Made by a program: the position numbers and the translations under genes. Shown piece after piece: positions 1 to 8,498 of a DNA stretch of 64,000 nucleotides (position 1 is its first letter; each line of letters opens with the position of its first letter). The stretch lies in the NCBI GenBank assembly GCA_947501045.1, contig CANMUI010000001.1, forward strand, positions 620,001 to 684,000, written 5' to 3'. The notes beneath the pieces were generated by a model that was given only the letters and a program-made list of their open reading frames with translations, ran no database searches and was not told the origin of the DNA. Source of the DNA: an uncultured Psychrobacter sp. GTDB lineage: Bacteria; Pseudomonadota; Gammaproteobacteria; Pseudomonadales; Moraxellaceae.

Positions 1-881
1 TTGAGTCCAGCGCCGCTGAACCCCAAGTGCTGCTTGAGCGTGCTCTTGACGCCATTAACCGTATTAGAATTGAGACCAAAAATCACGGTGATGCTTATCA
101 TCTATATGATCCAAGTGAGCATGCTAATAGTGATGATAATGCTTTGGCAGAATATCTCATAAACGCTATTACCCAAAATCGTTTTGAGCTGTTCTTTCAG
201 CCGATTTATGATATCAATCAAGATCGTAGTGATTTCTTTGAGGTCTATTTGCGTCTACCACTTGCCGATGCCGACAATACCGTACTGACGCCGGATAAAT
301 TTATGAGTGTCGCCAAAGCGCACAATTTGCGCGAAAAGATAGATCGCTGGATCTTAATTAATGCCTGCAAACAATTGAGTGAAGCTCGCAAAACGCACCC
401 TGAAGCGCGCTTACTTATACAGCTAACTAGTGCCTCCTTGATTGATAAAAAACTACCCAATGTAGCAAGCCAGCTTATTAAGGCGGTGGGCGGCGCATCA
501 GAGGCCTTAACCCTGCAGTTTAATGAGCAGGATGTTGCCAATCATTTAACCGTTGCCAAGTCACAGTTTACCGCGCTAAGTGAGGTAGGTTGTCAGGTGG
601 GTATCCATAATTTTGGCACCTCAGCCAAATCAATTGAGATCATTGAATTTGTACAGCCTGATATGACAAAACTTGCACGCAACTATGTGGAAGATATCAA
701 TAAGGCGGACAACATAGAAGCTATCAAATCCCTTATTAAGCGTACCACTGAGCTTCAAGTTGACGTCTTAATGCCTTATATTGAAGAGGCGGCGACTATG
801 TCGGTATCATGGAGCGTGGGCGCGCGTTATCTGCAAGGCTATTACTTAGAGATGCCGAGTAAAACGATAACGGTGGTTTAA
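1..881 (+). CDS. GGDEF/EAL-domain protein, 3' part, catalytically degenerate (FimX-like?)
   Basis: The reading frame is open from base 3 through the left edge, so the N-terminus is missing. The visible start resembles the end of a GGDEF domain (LLERALDAINRIRI, then a YDP linker) followed by an EAL domain. The EAL signature is EVYLRL instead of EALLR. The normally metal-binding DDFG motif reads HNFG (in GIHNFGTSAKS). These changes predict loss of cyclic-di-GMP phosphodiesterase activity, leaving at most ligand binding. FimX, which controls type IV pili in Pseudomonas, is a known degenerate GGDEF/EAL receptor of this shape, but the identification here is only by analogy. A weak hairpin follows at 968-1011. 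Confidence 0.75.
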   Translation, partial: ESSAAEPQVLLERALDAINRIRIETKNHGDAYHLYDPSEHANSDDNALAEYLINAITQNRFELFFQPIYDINQDRSDFFEVYLRLPLADADNTVLTPDKFMSVAKAHNLREKIDRWILINACKQLSEARKTHPEARLLIQLTSASLIDKKLPNVASQLIKAVGGASEALTLQFNEQDVANHLTVAKSQFTALSEVGCQVGIHNFGTSAKSIEIIEFVQPDMTKLARNYVEDINKADNIEAIKSLIKRTTELQVDVLMPYIEEAATMSVSWSVGARYLQGYYLEMPSKTITVV

Positions 882-967
882 AGGTATTCTTGCTACGCTA
901 TTAGCTAGTTTTGAAATTAAATAAAACTATTTGTAGTAGGTTTGGTCTTGCAAGAATCTGTATAAAT

Positions 968-1011
968 AAAAGCCTCTACTAACAGAAGCTTGAGTGCCAA
1001 TAGTGGCTTTT
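968..1011 (+). terminator. possible weak terminator after the EAL gene
   Basis: AAAAGCC at 968-974 pairs with GGCTTTT at 1005-1011, with three further inner pairs (CTA/TAG). The loop is long (about 22 nt) and no extended T-run follows, so it is weak. The 882-1183 gap otherwise holds only AT-rich sequence and the -10 element noted at 1131. Confidence 0.35.
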
Positions 1012-1130
1012 AAATAAGTGTCATCGTCTAATTTAATTTTAATTTGTCAAAGATAAACTTCCATTCTACAGCAGCGTTTTTGTTTAATTTCTCGCTTTTC
1101 GTGATTCATCTCTTATTATTCTTATAAGCT

Positions 1131-1136
1131 TATAAT
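1131..1136 (+). promoter_or_regulatory. candidate -10 box for the cytochrome c gene
   Basis: A consensus TATAAT lies 48 nt upstream of the ATG at 1184. No good -35 hexamer sits 16-18 nt further upstream, so the call rests on the -10 alone. Confidence 0.4.
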
Positions 1137-1183
1137 CGTGCTTTTCATTAGCCAACATACAAACTATTAAAGAACATAAAAAT

Positions 1184-1741
1184 ATGTCTATTAAGATCAA
1201 TATCACAATGAGTGGTATGTTAATTGCAGCGCTGTTAGTATTAACTACGCTCACGGCTTGTCAGCGTCCGCCGCCCGATTATCGCGCTCCGGTTACTTTA
1301 CCAGTGTATATGGTAGGAGACGCTGATAATGGCGCACTGATCTATGAGGACGCCTGTGGACAGTGTCATCAGCTCACCCCGGGTAGTAATAAAAAAGGGC
1401 CGCAGCTCATGAACATTTATGGCGCGCAGGCGGCAGCGTTGGCTGATTATGATTATAGTGAAGGGCTAGCTACCTCAGGCTGGGTATGGGACGCTAAAAC
1501 TTTGGACCCTTATATCGCCGATGTTGAAGAAGCTATGCCAGCATCTAAGATGCTTGCAGATCCGATGCCAGATGCTAGTGAGCGTGCTGATGTTATCGCT
1601 TATTTGTCTACTCTGCGCGCGCCAGCTCCAGTCGTTGCTAGCGATGGCAAACCCGTCTTGACTAATGAGCATACGCAGATGAGTAACGAGGCAGTTGAGA
1701 TCGCACCTGGCGCAGAAAACAAACCAGCGGCCAGTTTTTAA
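1184..1741 (+). CDS. class I cytochrome c, predicted lipoprotein
   Basis: A 185-residue protein with a signal sequence ending in a lipobox (LTAC, lipidated Cys26), so it is probably anchored in the periplasm. One haem-binding CxxCH motif (CGQCH, residues 58-62) shows a single covalently bound haem c. A Met near residues 122-127 (MPASKM) is a candidate sixth ligand, as in small soluble c-type cytochromes. The layout fits the monohaem cytochrome c family (c550/c2-like), an electron carrier between membrane complexes and a terminal oxidase or reductase. The C-terminal 40 residues are low-complexity and not part of the fold. It stands alone, so its redox partner cannot be read from context. Confidence 0.85.
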   Translation: MSIKINITMSGMLIAALLVLTTLTACQRPPPDYRAPVTLPVYMVGDADNGALIYEDACGQCHQLTPGSNKKGPQLMNIYGAQAAALADYDYSEGLATSGWVWDAKTLDPYIADVEEAMPASKMLADPMPDASERADVIAYLSTLRAPAPVVASDGKPVLTNEHTQMSNEAVEIAPGAENKPAASF

Positions 1742-1864
1742 TCTCAAGTTTTAACTTATAGCACTCAATACATAAACACGCTTTATCTTTACTATAGTTA
1801 GTTTAGTAGTTGATAGATTTTTATCTTTTTATAATAAAGCACTTTATTATTTATAATCATGGCT

Positions 1865-1894
1865 TTGACAGAGTCTATTTATAAATAGTTAAAT
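1865..1894 (+). promoter_or_regulatory. candidate promoter of the MoxR operon
   Basis: TTGACA (1865-1870) is followed after 18 nt by TTAAAT (1889-1894), 32 nt before the ATG at 1926. The -35 is perfect; the -10 matches four of six positions. Confidence 0.4.
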
Positions 1895-1925
1895 GTTCTC
1901 ATCACAATAAAATCGGTAGTTTACT

Positions 1926-2960
1926 ATGCGCCAAAGCTCTGCCTATGATTTATCCGCCAACTCAAATACCTTGTTTCGATCAGAAACAGACGTTGAGGTA
2001 GAGAGTCATACTATCGACGAGTATACTGCAAACCAAGATAAAGTCGCTCAGCTTCTCGCGCAGCTTAATCGCGTGGTACTAGACAAGCGGCAAGTGGTAA
2101 AGCTTGCTCTTAGCTGCGTACTGGCAGGCGGGCATCTGTTATTGCAAGACCTGCCGGGCATGGGCAAGACCACACTTGCGCAAGGTTTGGCGCAGCTATT
2201 GGGTTTGTCCTTTAATCGGGTGCAGTTCACCAATGACATGTTGCCAGCAGATATCTTGGGTATGAGTATCTACGATCAAATCAAGCAGGATTTTGAGTTT
2301 CGCCGAGGGCCGATCTTCACCCAGCTGTTACTCGCTGATGAGATTAACCGTTCAAGTCCTAAGACTCAAAGTGCGCTACTCGAGGCCATGGAGGAGCGGC
2401 AAGTAACGCAAGATGGGCAAACTTACCCATTAGCATCGCCATTTTTTGTGATTGCTACCCAAAACCCCATGCAGCAAGCGGGCGTATATCCCTTACCTGA
2501 GTCACAATTGGATCGGTTCTTGATGTGTTTATCGCTTGGCTATCCATCCCCTGCCGCTGAGCGCGCGCTACTACAAGGTCAAGATCGACGTGAGCTACTG
2601 GCAAGCTTAGCTGCTGTGTTAAATACCGACGCGGTATTGCTGGCGCAGCGAAGCGTTCAGCAAGTTTTTGTGGCAGAGGTGGTGCTTGATTATTTGCAGC
2701 GTTTGGTCGCCAAAACGCGAATAAGCCAAGAGTATCATGGGCTATCACCACGCGGCGTACTATCACTACAGCGCGCAGCGCAAGCTTATGCTTATGTCTC
2801 AGGTCAACAAGAAGTCACGCCAGAGGATATTCAAGCAGTGTTCGCTGCCGTGGTAGATCACAGATTAGGTCAGCGCTTTATCCCCTCCCATCTTGGCGAC
2901 GCTCAACTATCGCAATCTATTGCCAAGCGTATTATAAATGAGGTGCCAGTGATTGTTTAA
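1926..2960 (+). CDS. MoxR-family AAA+ ATPase
   Basis: A 344-residue MoxR AAA+ ATPase. The Walker A motif is DLPGMGKTT (about residues 75-83), Walker B is LLLADEI (about 134-140), and the sensor region ATQNPMQQ follows, typical of the family. MoxR proteins act as chaperone-like ATPases that remodel or activate partner proteins. The gene lies directly upstream of a DUF58 gene and a TgpA-type transglutaminase gene, the standard MoxR/DUF58/transglutaminase neighbourhood, so the three products probably act together at the membrane. No strong ribosome-binding site precedes the chosen ATG, so the first 30-40 residues are uncertain. Confidence 0.9.
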   Translation: MRQSSAYDLSANSNTLFRSETDVEVESHTIDEYTANQDKVAQLLAQLNRVVLDKRQVVKLALSCVLAGGHLLLQDLPGMGKTTLAQGLAQLLGLSFNRVQFTNDMLPADILGMSIYDQIKQDFEFRRGPIFTQLLLADEINRSSPKTQSALLEAMEERQVTQDGQTYPLASPFFVIATQNPMQQAGVYPLPESQLDRFLMCLSLGYPSPAAERALLQGQDRRELLASLAAVLNTDAVLLAQRSVQQVFVAEVVLDYLQRLVAKTRISQEYHGLSPRGVLSLQRAAQAYAYVSGQQEVTPEDIQAVFAAVVDHRLGQRFIPSHLGDAQLSQSIAKRIINEVPVIV

Positions 2961-3043
2961 GTTGATGCTTTAATCAGTACGATCTATATCTAAATGAACA
3001 TATCTAAACTAAAGCTATCTAACCCGACAACGATAGGGTCGTT

Positions 3044-4132
3044 ATGACTGTATTATCTCGCCTCTTAACTCAGCCTATGAGCGCAGTATCGGAGCAATTA
3101 TCGGGAGTATTGTCGCGCTGGTTTGCCAAGCGCGCGCCCAAAAGCGATAGTGCGACTTTAAATTTGCGTAACGTTTATATTTTTTTTTGCCGCGAAGGGC
3201 TACTGTTCGCTGTACTATTGATGATCACCTTTATCGCTGGCATTAACTATGGCAATAATTTGGTTTTGGGGCTGTGTTTTTACCTGATTAGTGTGTGGCT
3301 TATCAGCTTTCATGTGACTTTTTTGCAGATATCTGGGCTACAAGTGCAGTTGCTGGAGGTGACCATGACAGAAGTGGGCTCTCCAGTTTGGGTGACCCTA
3401 CAAGTGCGTAGTGAGAGTCGTCAGCCAAGACGACAGCTGCTACTTGGCTTTGAGCAACATCAGCTAGATAAACCAATTGACCATGATCGTAAGTTTAAGC
3501 GTAAACGTAAGCATAAACGGCTTAGTAATGACACCAAACTACAAGTACTACTGGCGCGCTTGCACGGTGAGCAAATTATTCGTCTGCCTATCGTTGCTTA
3601 TAAGCGTGGTCAGCTTGAGTTGCCTAGACTAAAAGTCAGTACGGTTTATCCGCTTGGTATTATGCGGGCGTGGTCTTATGTGTATTTTGCGCGGACAGCT
3701 TGGGTCTATCCGCAGCCTCTAGCTTTTGATCGGCAGACGCGCCATGTTGCGGCCAACTTAAAGGATATGCCAACAGCGCTACAATACAATCAACACCGCC
3801 AAGGTCAAGATGATTTTGAGCGCCTTGATAGTTATATTGAAGGGGAGTCGTTGGCGCGGGTATCGTGGGCACACGTGGCAAGAGGGCAGGGTATGTTGAC
3901 CAAACACTTCGCTGATCCTATTGGCCATGAACAAAGCCTCAATTATACTGATATGCCCGCTGTACATCATGAACAAAAGCTTGCGCAGCTGGCTTATGGA
4001 GCAACCCTGCTAGGTCGAAGTGGAGTACCTTTTACTATGCAGCTTCCTAATGAGAGTCCTGCAGAATCAGTGATTGGACAAGGAGAGGACTTTGTGCAGT
4101 CCTGTTTGCTACGCTTGGCAAAAGCGCCATGA
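3044..4132 (+). CDS. DUF58-domain membrane protein
   Basis: A 362-residue protein with two closely spaced transmembrane helices (about residues 55-100), then a DUF58 domain whose family core is visible as ARVSWAHVARGQGMLTKHF near the C-terminus. DUF58 proteins accompany MoxR ATPases and are thought to sit in the membrane with a cytoplasmic von Willebrand-like domain; their biochemical role is not established. The stop codon overlaps the start of the next gene by 4 nt (ATGA), indicating translational coupling. A basic stretch around residues 150-165 (KFKRKRKHKR) lies inside the soluble domain. Confidence 0.85.
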   Translation: MTVLSRLLTQPMSAVSEQLSGVLSRWFAKRAPKSDSATLNLRNVYIFFCREGLLFAVLLMITFIAGINYGNNLVLGLCFYLISVWLISFHVTFLQISGLQVQLLEVTMTEVGSPVWVTLQVRSESRQPRRQLLLGFEQHQLDKPIDHDRKFKRKRKHKRLSNDTKLQVLLARLHGEQIIRLPIVAYKRGQLELPRLKVSTVYPLGIMRAWSYVYFARTAWVYPQPLAFDRQTRHVAANLKDMPTALQYNQHRQGQDDFERLDSYIEGESLARVSWAHVARGQGMLTKHFADPIGHEQSLNYTDMPAVHHEQKLAQLAYGATLLGRSGVPFTMQLPNESPAESVIGQGEDFVQSCLLRLAKAP

Positions 4133-6426
4133 TTGACTCTAAAAACGTCACTAATATGACCTCCAGCATTCCTTTGCCGCCCTCGTCAGCTTTTGCGACC
4201 GTAACGTCGCCTGCAAGCTTTGAGAACTTAGCTTTAGGTAACTTAGTAGCAGACAACTTAACAGCAGACAGCTTGGCATCAAAAAACACCGTCGATAATA
4301 GGGCTAATTCAAAGCGTAAATGGTACAGCAAGTTGCTAGCGCTACCCGCTTATTATTGGCTATTGATCACGCAAGTTTTAGTAATTTTTCCTCATGCCGC
4401 GCATCTGCCGCTGTGGCTGATGGGTTTTGCTCTCTTCGCTATCATCGCCCAACTGCCTTATATCAAAGCCAAGCTTAAACAAAGATTCAAGCAAGCGCGC
4501 CATCTCAAACGCCTATATCAAACTGTGCAAATGACCGGATTCTTATTAGGTCTGGTAGGCTTGTGGCTAACCTACAACACCACTTTTGGTCTAGACATGG
4601 GCGTGGCATTTTTGGTGCTATGCTTGATCAGTAAGCTTTGGGAGTTGTACAAGGTTCGCGATGCCTACGTGGTATTGAATTTATCGCTATTTGTACTCGC
4701 TGCGCTATTCTTAATGGATCAGGGGTTAATTACTACCTTAGAGGTCATTATAGGGGCAATCGTTATTTTGCTAGCTTTTATTGCGCTTAACGATGACGGC
4801 AATAGTCGCGGCGATGGTCGTTTGCGTACTTTAGGGGTTTTGGGTATTGGAGCGCTGCCACTACTAGTGGTACTGTTTTTGTTCTTCCCGCGCTTGCCGC
4901 CTTTATGGTCAGTACAACTGTCCGGACAACAAGCGACAACTGGCGTCTCTGATAGTATGTCACCAGGTGATTTTGCTAATTTAGGACAGTCAACTGCGCT
5001 GGCTTTTCGCGTTGAATTTGGCGATAAACGCCCAGCCCAAAGCGAGCTTTACTGGCGCGGTCTAGTATTTAGCGACTTTGATGGAGTGACTTGGCAGCGC
5101 AGCCAAGAGCAGCAGTGGCAATGGGACAGCAACCAGCCAACGCCTAAGTGGCTGGAGAATGCTTTAGCGACTGCACCTGATGAAGCCAAGCTCAATCCTA
5201 GTATCTATGAGATTATCTTAGAACCGACTCAGCAAAACTGGTTATACGGTCTTGATTATCCTTTTACTCAGCGCCCAGATGTCAGCCTGACCTCTAATTT
5301 TACCTTGTTAAATAATCAGCCCATTACCCAGCAGCTACGTTATGAGGCGATCCAATTTGCGCCCATGCGTATTGATCCGGTACTCGATGATAATACTCGC
5401 CGCATTAATTTAACACTACCTAACGAGGGCAATCTGCAAGCACGCGCCCTTGCTAAACAGTTATTTGCTGAATCAGGTTCAGACCCTATACGTTATATGC
5501 AAACGCTTGAGCGCTGGATCAATCAAGACGATTTTCGCTACACCTTATCGCCGCCAAGACTTAATGACAACCGCATCGATGAGTTCTTGTTTGATACTAA
5601 AGCTGGTTTTTGTGAGCATTACTCCTCAAGCTTTGCCTTTATGATGCGCGCAGCCAACATTCCGGCGCGCGTCATCGCAGGCTATCAAGGCGGGGAGCCG
5701 AGCCGCGGCGGCAACGTGTGGGAGGTGCGGCAAATGGACGCTCACGCGTGGACGGAGGTTTGGCTTGAAGGGCAGGGCTGGTTGCGTGTTGATCCGACGG
5801 CTTTTGTCGCGCCTGAGCGTGTGGAACAGGGCATGAACGAGCTGACTCAAGAGCGCGGTGCAGCGTTATTTGGGCAAGGCGCTGGCGCGCAAATCAGCTA
5901 TCAGCAGTATCAGATGCTCCAAGCCCTGCGGCGTTTCTCTGATCAAGCCAGCTACTACTGGCAAAAAGACGTCGTGGGCTACGATCAAGAAAGCCAAGCA
6001 GACTCATTACTTAAATGGCTTAATATCAGCTCATTTATGCAGCAAGTGGTGTGGTTGGCGGCAAGCGCGGTAGTAGTGGTTAGTATATTGGTACTGATTA
6101 TTTGGAGACGTAGACGCAAGCTCTGGCATACGGCAGATCTGCCATTGGTTAAACTCTCTAAACGTTTGGGTAAGCATGATGAAACGCTAGGTCGCAAGGA
6201 TAATGAAGGGCAGCTAGCATGGCTTGAGCGGCTAGCAGGCAATCTTACTACCGATAATAATACGATAGCGACAGATGATCTGGCCTTGACTCGGCAGTAT
6301 ATTGAGCAAATCAAACAAGACTATCGTCAGCTACGTTATGGGCGCTTGAGTCAGTTTGAGACCAGTAATCCTGACTATCAGCAAGTACTACAAGAGCTTA
6401 AGAATAATGTAAGTAGGCTATTGTAA
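4129..6426 (+). CDS. TgpA-type transglutaminase-like membrane protein (DUF3488 / transglutaminase / DUF4129)
   Basis: A 765-residue protein. After a poorly conserved N-terminal 60 residues come several transmembrane helices (about 65-255, DUF3488), a periplasmic transglutaminase-like domain, one more transmembrane helix (about 640-660) and a DUF4129-like cytoplasmic tail. The catalytic triad is visible: Cys495 in GFCEHYSS, His539 in DAHAWTEVW and Asp555 in RVDPTA. TgpA of Pseudomonas aeruginosa has this architecture and is essential there; its substrate is unknown. Coupling to the MoxR and DUF58 genes suggests one membrane assembly. The operon ends about 180 nt before the tRNA gene. Confidence 0.88.
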   Translation: MIDSKNVTNMTSSIPLPPSSAFATVTSPASFENLALGNLVADNLTADSLASKNTVDNRANSKRKWYSKLLALPAYYWLLITQVLVIFPHAAHLPLWLMGFALFAIIAQLPYIKAKLKQRFKQARHLKRLYQTVQMTGFLLGLVGLWLTYNTTFGLDMGVAFLVLCLISKLWELYKVRDAYVVLNLSLFVLAALFLMDQGLITTLEVIIGAIVILLAFIALNDDGNSRGDGRLRTLGVLGIGALPLLVVLFLFFPRLPPLWSVQLSGQQATTGVSDSMSPGDFANLGQSTALAFRVEFGDKRPAQSELYWRGLVFSDFDGVTWQRSQEQQWQWDSNQPTPKWLENALATAPDEAKLNPSIYEIILEPTQQNWLYGLDYPFTQRPDVSLTSNFTLLNNQPITQQLRYEAIQFAPMRIDPVLDDNTRRINLTLPNEGNLQARALAKQLFAESGSDPIRYMQTLERWINQDDFRYTLSPPRLNDNRIDEFLFDTKAGFCEHYSSSFAFMMRAANIPARVIAGYQGGEPSRGGNVWEVRQMDAHAWTEVWLEGQGWLRVDPTAFVAPERVEQGMNELTQERGAALFGQGAGAQISYQQYQMLQALRRFSDQASYYWQKDVVGYDQESQADSLLKWLNISSFMQQVVWLAASAVVVVSILVLIIWRRRRKLWHTADLPLVKLSKRLGKHDETLGRKDNEGQLAWLERLAGNLTTDNNTIATDDLALTRQYIEQIKQDYRQLRYGRLSQFETSNPDYQQVLQELKNNVSRLL

Positions 6427-6562
6427 GAGTGAAAGGTTATAAATGGTGCAGAGTATTAAATTTGAGCAAAGTTATTTAAGCGAGGTTTTGCTGTTAACTT
6501 TAATAGGTTTAAAGTTAATTACCAATAATACAAATAATAGTTAGCCTTTCGCTAAAAAACAC

Positions 6563-6590
6563 TTGCAAAGTCTCAAGAACTTGCTAAAAT
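6563..6590 (+). promoter_or_regulatory. tRNA-Val promoter
   Basis: TTGCAA (6563-6568), a 16-nt spacer and TAAAAT (6585-6590) lie just before the tRNA, placing transcription start about 7 nt upstream of the mature 5' end. Confidence 0.6.
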
Positions 6591-6603
6591 GCTTGACCTA
6601 AAT

Positions 6604-6680
6604 AGGCGTATAGCTCAGTTGGTTAGAGCGCCACCTTGACATGGTGGAGGTCGCTAGTTCGAATCTAGTTACGCCTACCA
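6604..6680 (+). tRNA. tRNA-Val (anticodon GAC)
   Basis: A full cloverleaf can be drawn. The acceptor stem is AGGCGTA with TACGCCT, followed by A and an encoded CCA. The D arm is GCTC/GAGC. The anticodon stem CCACC/GGTGG encloses the loop TTGACAT with anticodon GAC (reads GUC/GUU, valine). The variable loop is AGGTC and the T arm holds TTCGAAT. Length is 77 nt with CCA. The last 14 nt plus 8 flanking bases recur imperfectly at 12088-12108, which suggests this tRNA served as an integration site. Confidence 0.97.
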
Positions 6681-6688
6681 AATTTTAG
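6667..6688 (+). repeat. attL-like copy of the tRNA-Val 3' end
   Basis: The tRNA 3' end and 8 flanking bases recur at 12088-12108 with 20 of 22 aligned columns identical (one substitution, one single-base gap), in the same orientation. The bhc gene cluster lies entirely between the two copies. See the finding on island boundaries. Confidence 0.5.
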
Positions 6689-6690
6689 AA

Positions 6691-6720
6691 AACCTCAGCC
6701 TTCAAGCTGAGGTTTTTTTT
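6691..6720 (+). terminator. rho-independent terminator of tRNA-Val
   Basis: AACCTCAGC (6691-6699) pairs perfectly with GCTGAGGTT (6706-6714) around a 6-nt loop, and a run of eight T starts within the last stem bases. Confidence 0.9.
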
Positions 6721-7251
6721 GTCTTTAGTATATGGCTTTGAGACAAGTTACAGCGTTCTGACTCTCTTGTTTTTATTATTATGTAACCTTCTGTTAGTTT
6801 GATGAAAAAATGGATGGTGGCCAAAGTACGGCTGTTTTTAAAATATCATAAGCTTAAAGTAATACATCAGCAGGATAAGTTATAAGCACAGTCATACTAA
6901 GCTTTAAACCAGACTAATCAATCTCTCAGTAAGCTTATTTTAAAAATTATTTAAAATAGACTTGTAAAAAGGCAAATTTGAGAGTATTTTAAAAATATCA
7001 ACTTCCTGTTGATGTTAGATATTAGTCGATTGTTGAGAAATTACGCTTTTTAGCGCCAATCTCTCCATCGATCATTCCTACAAAGTATTACCGCCAAAAG
7101 CGCCATAAAAAGAACGCAGTAAGTATTCGAGTGACAACCACCTGCAACTTCGTTCTCTTGACATGGTCAAGTTTTAACTCAGCTAAATCCAAATACAAAA
7201 CTGTATGAGTCAGGAAGACTCTTGCATAAAATTTGCCTGATCGCCTGCCTA
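6721..7251. other. gene-free stretch upstream of bhcA
   Basis: About 530 nt with no convincing gene on either strand. A minus-strand frame at 7088-7336 runs into the bhcA coding region and has no ribosome-binding site or recognisable domain. The stretch holds the TTGAC-ATG-GTCAA palindrome at 7158-7170 and otherwise AT-rich sequence. No regulator gene is seen here, although the Paracoccus bhc cluster has the regulator gene bhcR nearby. Confidence 0.6.
7158..7170. promoter_or_regulatory. inverted repeat, candidate operator for bhcA
   Basis: TTGAC ATG GTCAA is a perfect 5-3-5 inverted repeat centred about 90 nt upstream of the likely bhcA -10 box, a spacing suited to an activator site. The first hexamer also reads as a consensus -35 (TTGACA), but no good -10 follows at 16-18 nt. 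The regulator is unknown. Confidence 0.35.
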
Positions 7252-7257
7252 TATAAT
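7252..7257 (+). promoter_or_regulatory. candidate -10 box of the bhc operon
   Basis: A perfect TATAAT lies 38 nt before the bhcA ATG. The -35 region is poor, which would fit an activator-dependent promoter. The ribosome-binding site AAGGA (7283-7287) is 8 nt from the ATG at 7296. Confidence 0.5.
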
Positions 7258-7295
7258 TTTTGTGTAACCTTAATACACTTACAAGGATGTACTTT

Positions 7296-8459
7296 ATGTC
7301 ACTACAAAATCCAGTTTTTATCCCCGGTCCTACCAATATTCCAGAAAGACTGCGTCATGCGATGAGCGTGCCGACCCTAGATCACCGTGCTCCCAATTTC
7401 TCTGATACCTTTTTGCCGGTATTAGCTGATGCCAAAAAAGTATTTGGCACTGAGGACGGCGAGGTTATTTTATTTACCTCTAGCGGCACGGGCGGCTGGG
7501 AGGCGGCTATCACCAATACCCTATCACCTGGCGATAAAGTATTGATCGCCCGCTACGGTATGTTCTCGCATCGCTGGATTGATATGTGTCAGCGTCACGG
7601 ACTCGATGTACAAGTTATCGAATGTGCTTGGGGAGAAGGCGCACCTGCTGATCAGTTTCAAGAGGTTTTAAGTGCCGATACTAATCATGAAATAAAAGCG
7701 CTGCTAGTCACGCACAACGAGACTGCGACGGGCGTGTTAAGCGATATTGGTGCGGTGCGCCGGGCTATGGATAACGCCGATCACCCCGCGCTTTTATTCG
7801 TCGACGGGGTCAGCTCAATTGCTTCGGTGCCCTTTAAAATGGATGAATGGGGCGTAGATATTGCGGTGGCCGGTTCGCAAAAGGGGTTTATGCTGGCAAC
7901 GGGTATGGCGGTATTGGCGGTTAGCCAAAAAGCGCTGGCGGCCATGGAGCAAGCCAAACTGCCGCGTACTTATTTTGACTTTCGTGATATGCGCAAGGCC
8001 AATGCCAAAGGCGGCTTTCCTTATACCCCGCCGCTACAACTGATTTATGGTCTGCGAGAAAGTCTTAATATGCTCTTTGAAGAGGGGCTTGAGAATGTCT
8101 ACGCGCGTCATCACCGCCTAGCAGAGGGCGTACGCCGAGCCGTTGATGCTTGGGGTTTTAAGCTATGTGCCAAGTCCCCTGATCTCTACTCTGACACGGT
8201 CAGCGCCATCTTGGTTCCTGAGGGTTTTGATAGCAACGAGCTGGTGGAGCACGCCTTTAATAAATACGGCATCTCCTTTGGCGTAGGGTTAGGGGAGATG
8301 GATGGTAAAGCCTTTAGAATAGGACATTTAGGTTCACTTACCGAGGTAATGGTTTTATCGGGGCTGGCGACAATTGAGATGGCAATGGCGGATTTGGATT
8401 ATCCCATCACTTTAGGTCAAGGCGTTGCGGCGGCGCAAGAGTATTACCGTAAACACTAA
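7296..8459 (+). CDS. bhcA: aspartate--glyoxylate aminotransferase (beta-hydroxyaspartate cycle, BhcA)
   Basis: A 387-residue fold-type I PLP aminotransferase of the alanine/serine-glyoxylate aminotransferase family. The N-terminal NPVFIPGPTNIP motif is typical, and the PLP lysine is K196 in GSQKGFM. In the beta-hydroxyaspartate cycle BhcA moves the amino group of aspartate to glyoxylate, giving oxaloacetate and the glycine needed by BhcC. On sequence alone a serine- or alanine-glyoxylate aminotransferase would be possible; the three following genes decide the call. ATG 7296 is preferred over in-frame upstream codons (TTG 7260, ATG 7287) because AAGGA overlaps or follows those. A 39-nt gap leads to bhcB. 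Confidence 0.88.
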   Translation: MSLQNPVFIPGPTNIPERLRHAMSVPTLDHRAPNFSDTFLPVLADAKKVFGTEDGEVILFTSSGTGGWEAAITNTLSPGDKVLIARYGMFSHRWIDMCQRHGLDVQVIECAWGEGAPADQFQEVLSADTNHEIKALLVTHNETATGVLSDIGAVRRAMDNADHPALLFVDGVSSIASVPFKMDEWGVDIAVAGSQKGFMLATGMAVLAVSQKALAAMEQAKLPRTYFDFRDMRKANAKGGFPYTPPLQLIYGLRESLNMLFEEGLENVYARHHRLAEGVRRAVDAWGFKLCAKSPDLYSDTVSAILVPEGFDSNELVEHAFNKYGISFGVGLGEMDGKAFRIGHLGSLTEVMVLSGLATIEMAMADLDYPITLGQGVAAAQEYYRKH

Positions 8460-8498
8460 ATAACACGCCATCAATAACCAACTACAAGGACTGTTTTT

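Noticed and set aside
7088..7336. Minus-strand frame upstream of bhcA
   Set aside because: Runs into the bhcA coding region, has no ribosome-binding site and no recognisable domain.
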